Positions 40,214-41,881 of a stretch of DNA of 41,881 nt are shown piece by piece (the first letter of the stretch is position 1; each line of letters starts with the position of its first letter). Source of the stretch: CAZIOH01 sp964540815 (GTDB lineage Bacteria > Myxococcota_A > Polyangia > Fen-1088); NCBI GenBank assembly GCA_964540815.1, contig CAZIOH010000057.1:1-41881 (forward strand), in the 5' to 3' direction. Below the pieces are notes generated by a model. The model was not told the DNA's origin. It did no database searches and worked only from the letters and a program-made list of their open reading frames with translations. The position numbers and the translations under genes were made by a program.

Positions 40214-41881
40214 GTGGCTCCCGTAGCCCCGGGCAGCGGGGCGGGTGGGGCGTCCGCACCGACGGCGCTCATGCGCCAGTACCTCGACGTCAAGGCGCGC
40301 TACCCCGACGCGGTGCTGTTCTTCCGGCTCGGGGACTTCTACGAGATGTTCTACGAGGACGCCACGCACGTGGCGCGGGTCCTCGATCTGACGCTCACCA
40401 CCCGCGATCGGGGCAAGGAAGATCCGGTCCCGATGTGCGGGATCCCTTACCACGCGGCCCGAGGCTACCTGGCCAGGCTGACTGACCTCGGTTACCGCGT
40501 CGCCATCTGCGAGCAGCTCGAGGATCCGAGGTCGGTGCGCGGGATCGTCAAGCGCGACGTGGTGCGGGTTGTGACCCCGGGGGTGACCCTCGACGAGGAA
40601 TCGCTCGACCCGCGGGTGCCCTGTCACCTCGCCGCGGTCCGGGGCGACGGCCGTCGCGGGTATGGCCTCGCGTTCCTCGACGTGACCACCGGCAGCTTTC
40701 GGGCCACCGAATCGCCCACCCTCGAGGCGCTGCTCGACGAGCTGGCGCGCGCCGAGCCGCGCGAGCTCGTGCTGCGCAAGGAGGACGGCGAGCTCGCAGC
40801 GGCCGTGCGCCGGACCTATCCCGGGATCGTGCAGACGCTGGTGGACGAAGCGCGCGCGACCAGGATGGCGGCGGCGCCTGCGACAGCGTCTGCGACGACG
40901 ACGGCGACCACGGGGTCGGGGCCAGCGACCGGAGGGGCGGGGGGAGCCGTCGGGCAGGTCGGAAGCGACAGGCCTCCGTGGGAGCCCGCGCTCGCCGAGC
41001 GCGCCCCGATGGCGGTGGCCGCCGCCCAGGCGGTGCTGGCCTACGCCCGCTCGACCCAGCCCGCGGCCAGCCTGCCGCTCACCGAGCTCGAGCTGTTCCG
41101 GCGCGCCGACACCCTGGTCATCGACGAGCAGGCCCGCGCGCACCTCGAGCTCACCGCGACCCTGCAGGACGGCAAGCGGACCGGGAGCCTCATCGATCTC
41201 CTCGACCAGACCCGCTCGCCGATGGGCGGTCGACTGCTGCGGCGCTGGCTGCTCTTCCCTCTGGTGGACGTGGTGACCATCCGTCGCCGCCAGGACGCGG
41301 TCGAGCGTCTGGTCGGGGCCCACGGCGCGCGCGACGCGGCCCGCAAGATCCTGGGCGAGGTCGGGGATCTCGAGCGCCTGGTGGCGCGCGCCCGACTGGG
41401 CGTGGCGACCCCGCGCGACCTGTGGGCCCTCGGCGCCGGGCTGCACCGCCTGCCAGGCCTGGTGCACGCGCTCGAGGACGCCGCCGCGGGTGAGATCGGC
41501 GCCGACCCCGAGCTCGGGGGGCTCGGGGCCGACCTCGGGACCGACCTCGCCAACGAGATCGCCCGCACCCTGCGCGAGGATGCGCCGGTGCTGACCAAGG
41601 ACGGGGGCCTCGTGCGCCCCGGGTTCTCGGCTCCCCTCGACGAGTGGGTGGCCATCGCCGCCGGCGGTCGGGACGGGCTCGCCGCCATCGAGCTGCGCGA
41701 GCGCGCGCGGACCGGCATCCCGTCGCTGAAGATCAAGTTCAACAGTGTCTTCGGTTACTACATCGAGATCACCCGCGCCCAGATGGAGCGGGTGCCCGCC
41801 GACTACGTCCGCAAGCAGACCGTGGCCAACGCCGAGCGCTTCGTCACGCCCGAGCTGGCGGACTACGAGGCCAAGATCCTC
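40214..41881 (+). CDS. mutS: DNA mismatch repair protein MutS (5' part, runs off the window)
   Basis: 556 codons are present; the frame is open at the window end, so the ATPase domain is missing. The mismatch-recognition domain starts with the Phe-x-Glu motif in FFRLGDFYEMFYEDA, followed by MCGIPYHAARGYLARL and RVAICEQLEDP. The connector has VVRVVTPGVTLDEES. The core/lever region includes GSLIDLLDQTRSPMGGRLLR, KIKFNSVFGYYIEIT and VANAERFVTPELADYE. Between connector and core is an Ala/Thr/Gly-rich insert (about residues 215-255). GTG 40214 is used; ATG 40271 (MRQYLDVKARYPD) also fits the family's start. It recognises base mismatches and recruits MutL. Confidence 0.93.
   Translation, partial: MAPVAPGSGAGGASAPTALMRQYLDVKARYPDAVLFFRLGDFYEMFYEDATHVARVLDLTLTTRDRGKEDPVPMCGIPYHAARGYLARLTDLGYRVAICEQLEDPRSVRGIVKRDVVRVVTPGVTLDEESLDPRVPCHLAAVRGDGRRGYGLAFLDVTTGSFRATESPTLEALLDELARAEPRELVLRKEDGELAAAVRRTYPGIVQTLVDEARATRMAAAPATASATTTATTGSGPATGGAGGAVGQVGSDRPPWEPALAERAPMAVAAAQAVLAYARSTQPAASLPLTELELFRRADTLVIDEQARAHLELTATLQDGKRTGSLIDLLDQTRSPMGGRLLRRWLLFPLVDVVTIRRRQDAVERLVGAHGARDAARKILGEVGDLERLVARARLGVATPRDLWALGAGLHRLPGLVHALEDAAAGEIGADPELGGLGADLGTDLANEIARTLREDAPVLTKDGGLVRPGFSAPLDEWVAIAAGGRDGLAAIELRERARTGIPSLKIKFNSVFGYYIEITRAQMERVPADYVRKQTVANAERFVTPELADYEAKIL

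Overview
The window is GC-rich (roughly 70% by eye), densely packed chromosomal DNA. It carries many core genes: ileS, a parC/parE pair, panB/panC, groES/groEL and the 5' part of mutS. A MopE-type calcium motif inside a membrane sulfatase-like protein, a fused MFS/spermidine-synthase protein, an ECF sigma/anti-sigma/DUF4097 operon, many secreted Ala/Pro-rich proteins and GC-rich intergenic repeats together suggest a member of Myxococcota (former Deltaproteobacteria). No 16S rRNA or other direct marker is present, so this placement is an inference. I saw no phage, integrase, transposase, CRISPR array, rRNA or tRNA.

Layout. 1-5.1 kb: ileS (-) and a dCMP deaminase gene (+) start back to back, followed by a secreted YcbK-like M15 peptidase and, convergent to it, a small c-type cytochrome. 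5.2-9.8 kb: parC-parE, with a glycine-rich N-terminal extension on ParC. 9.8-10.2 kb: a 465-bp repeat-rich gap. 10.2-12.6 kb: deoxynucleoside kinase, panB and panC in tight succession. 12.7-14.0 kb: two conserved-looking proteins of unknown function (-). 14.0-16.2 kb: groES-groEL behind a sigma-70 promoter with one good and one degenerate CIRCE-type operator. 16.3-21.5 kb: an adenosine-deaminase-like gene, an atypical MMPL/RND-like membrane protein and a large lipoprotein, joined by overlapping starts and stops. 21.5-26.6 kb: two head-to-head sulfatase-superfamily proteins, neither with the formylglycine cysteine. 26.8-28.0 kb: a small possible gene and a PfkB-type kinase lacking the catalytic Asp. 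28.2-31.2 kb: the MFS/spermidine-synthase/TPR fusion. 31.3-34.0 kb: the ECF module. 34.1-36.6 kb: a metallophosphoesterase and a secreted protein. 36.7-39.8 kb: a TolC-like protein (-), then thioesterase and ygfZ (+). 39.8-41.9 kb: a repeat/palindrome region, a tiny basic protein with a predicted leaderless transcript, and mutS running off the end.

Functionally most of the window is housekeeping: translation, DNA topology, pantothenate synthesis, nucleotide salvage, protein folding, mismatch repair and Fe-S/folate maintenance. The accessory part is envelope biology: an unusual exporter-like protein with a lipoprotein partner, two periplasmic phospho/sulfo-hydrolase-like enzymes, a TolC protein and an envelope-type sigma operon. 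The best candidates for something undescribed are the MMPL-like/lipoprotein operon (17.3-21.5 kb), the paired non-formylglycine sulfatase homologs, the two unknown genes beside groESL, the double CIRCE-like control region, and the kinase with a substituted catalytic residue.
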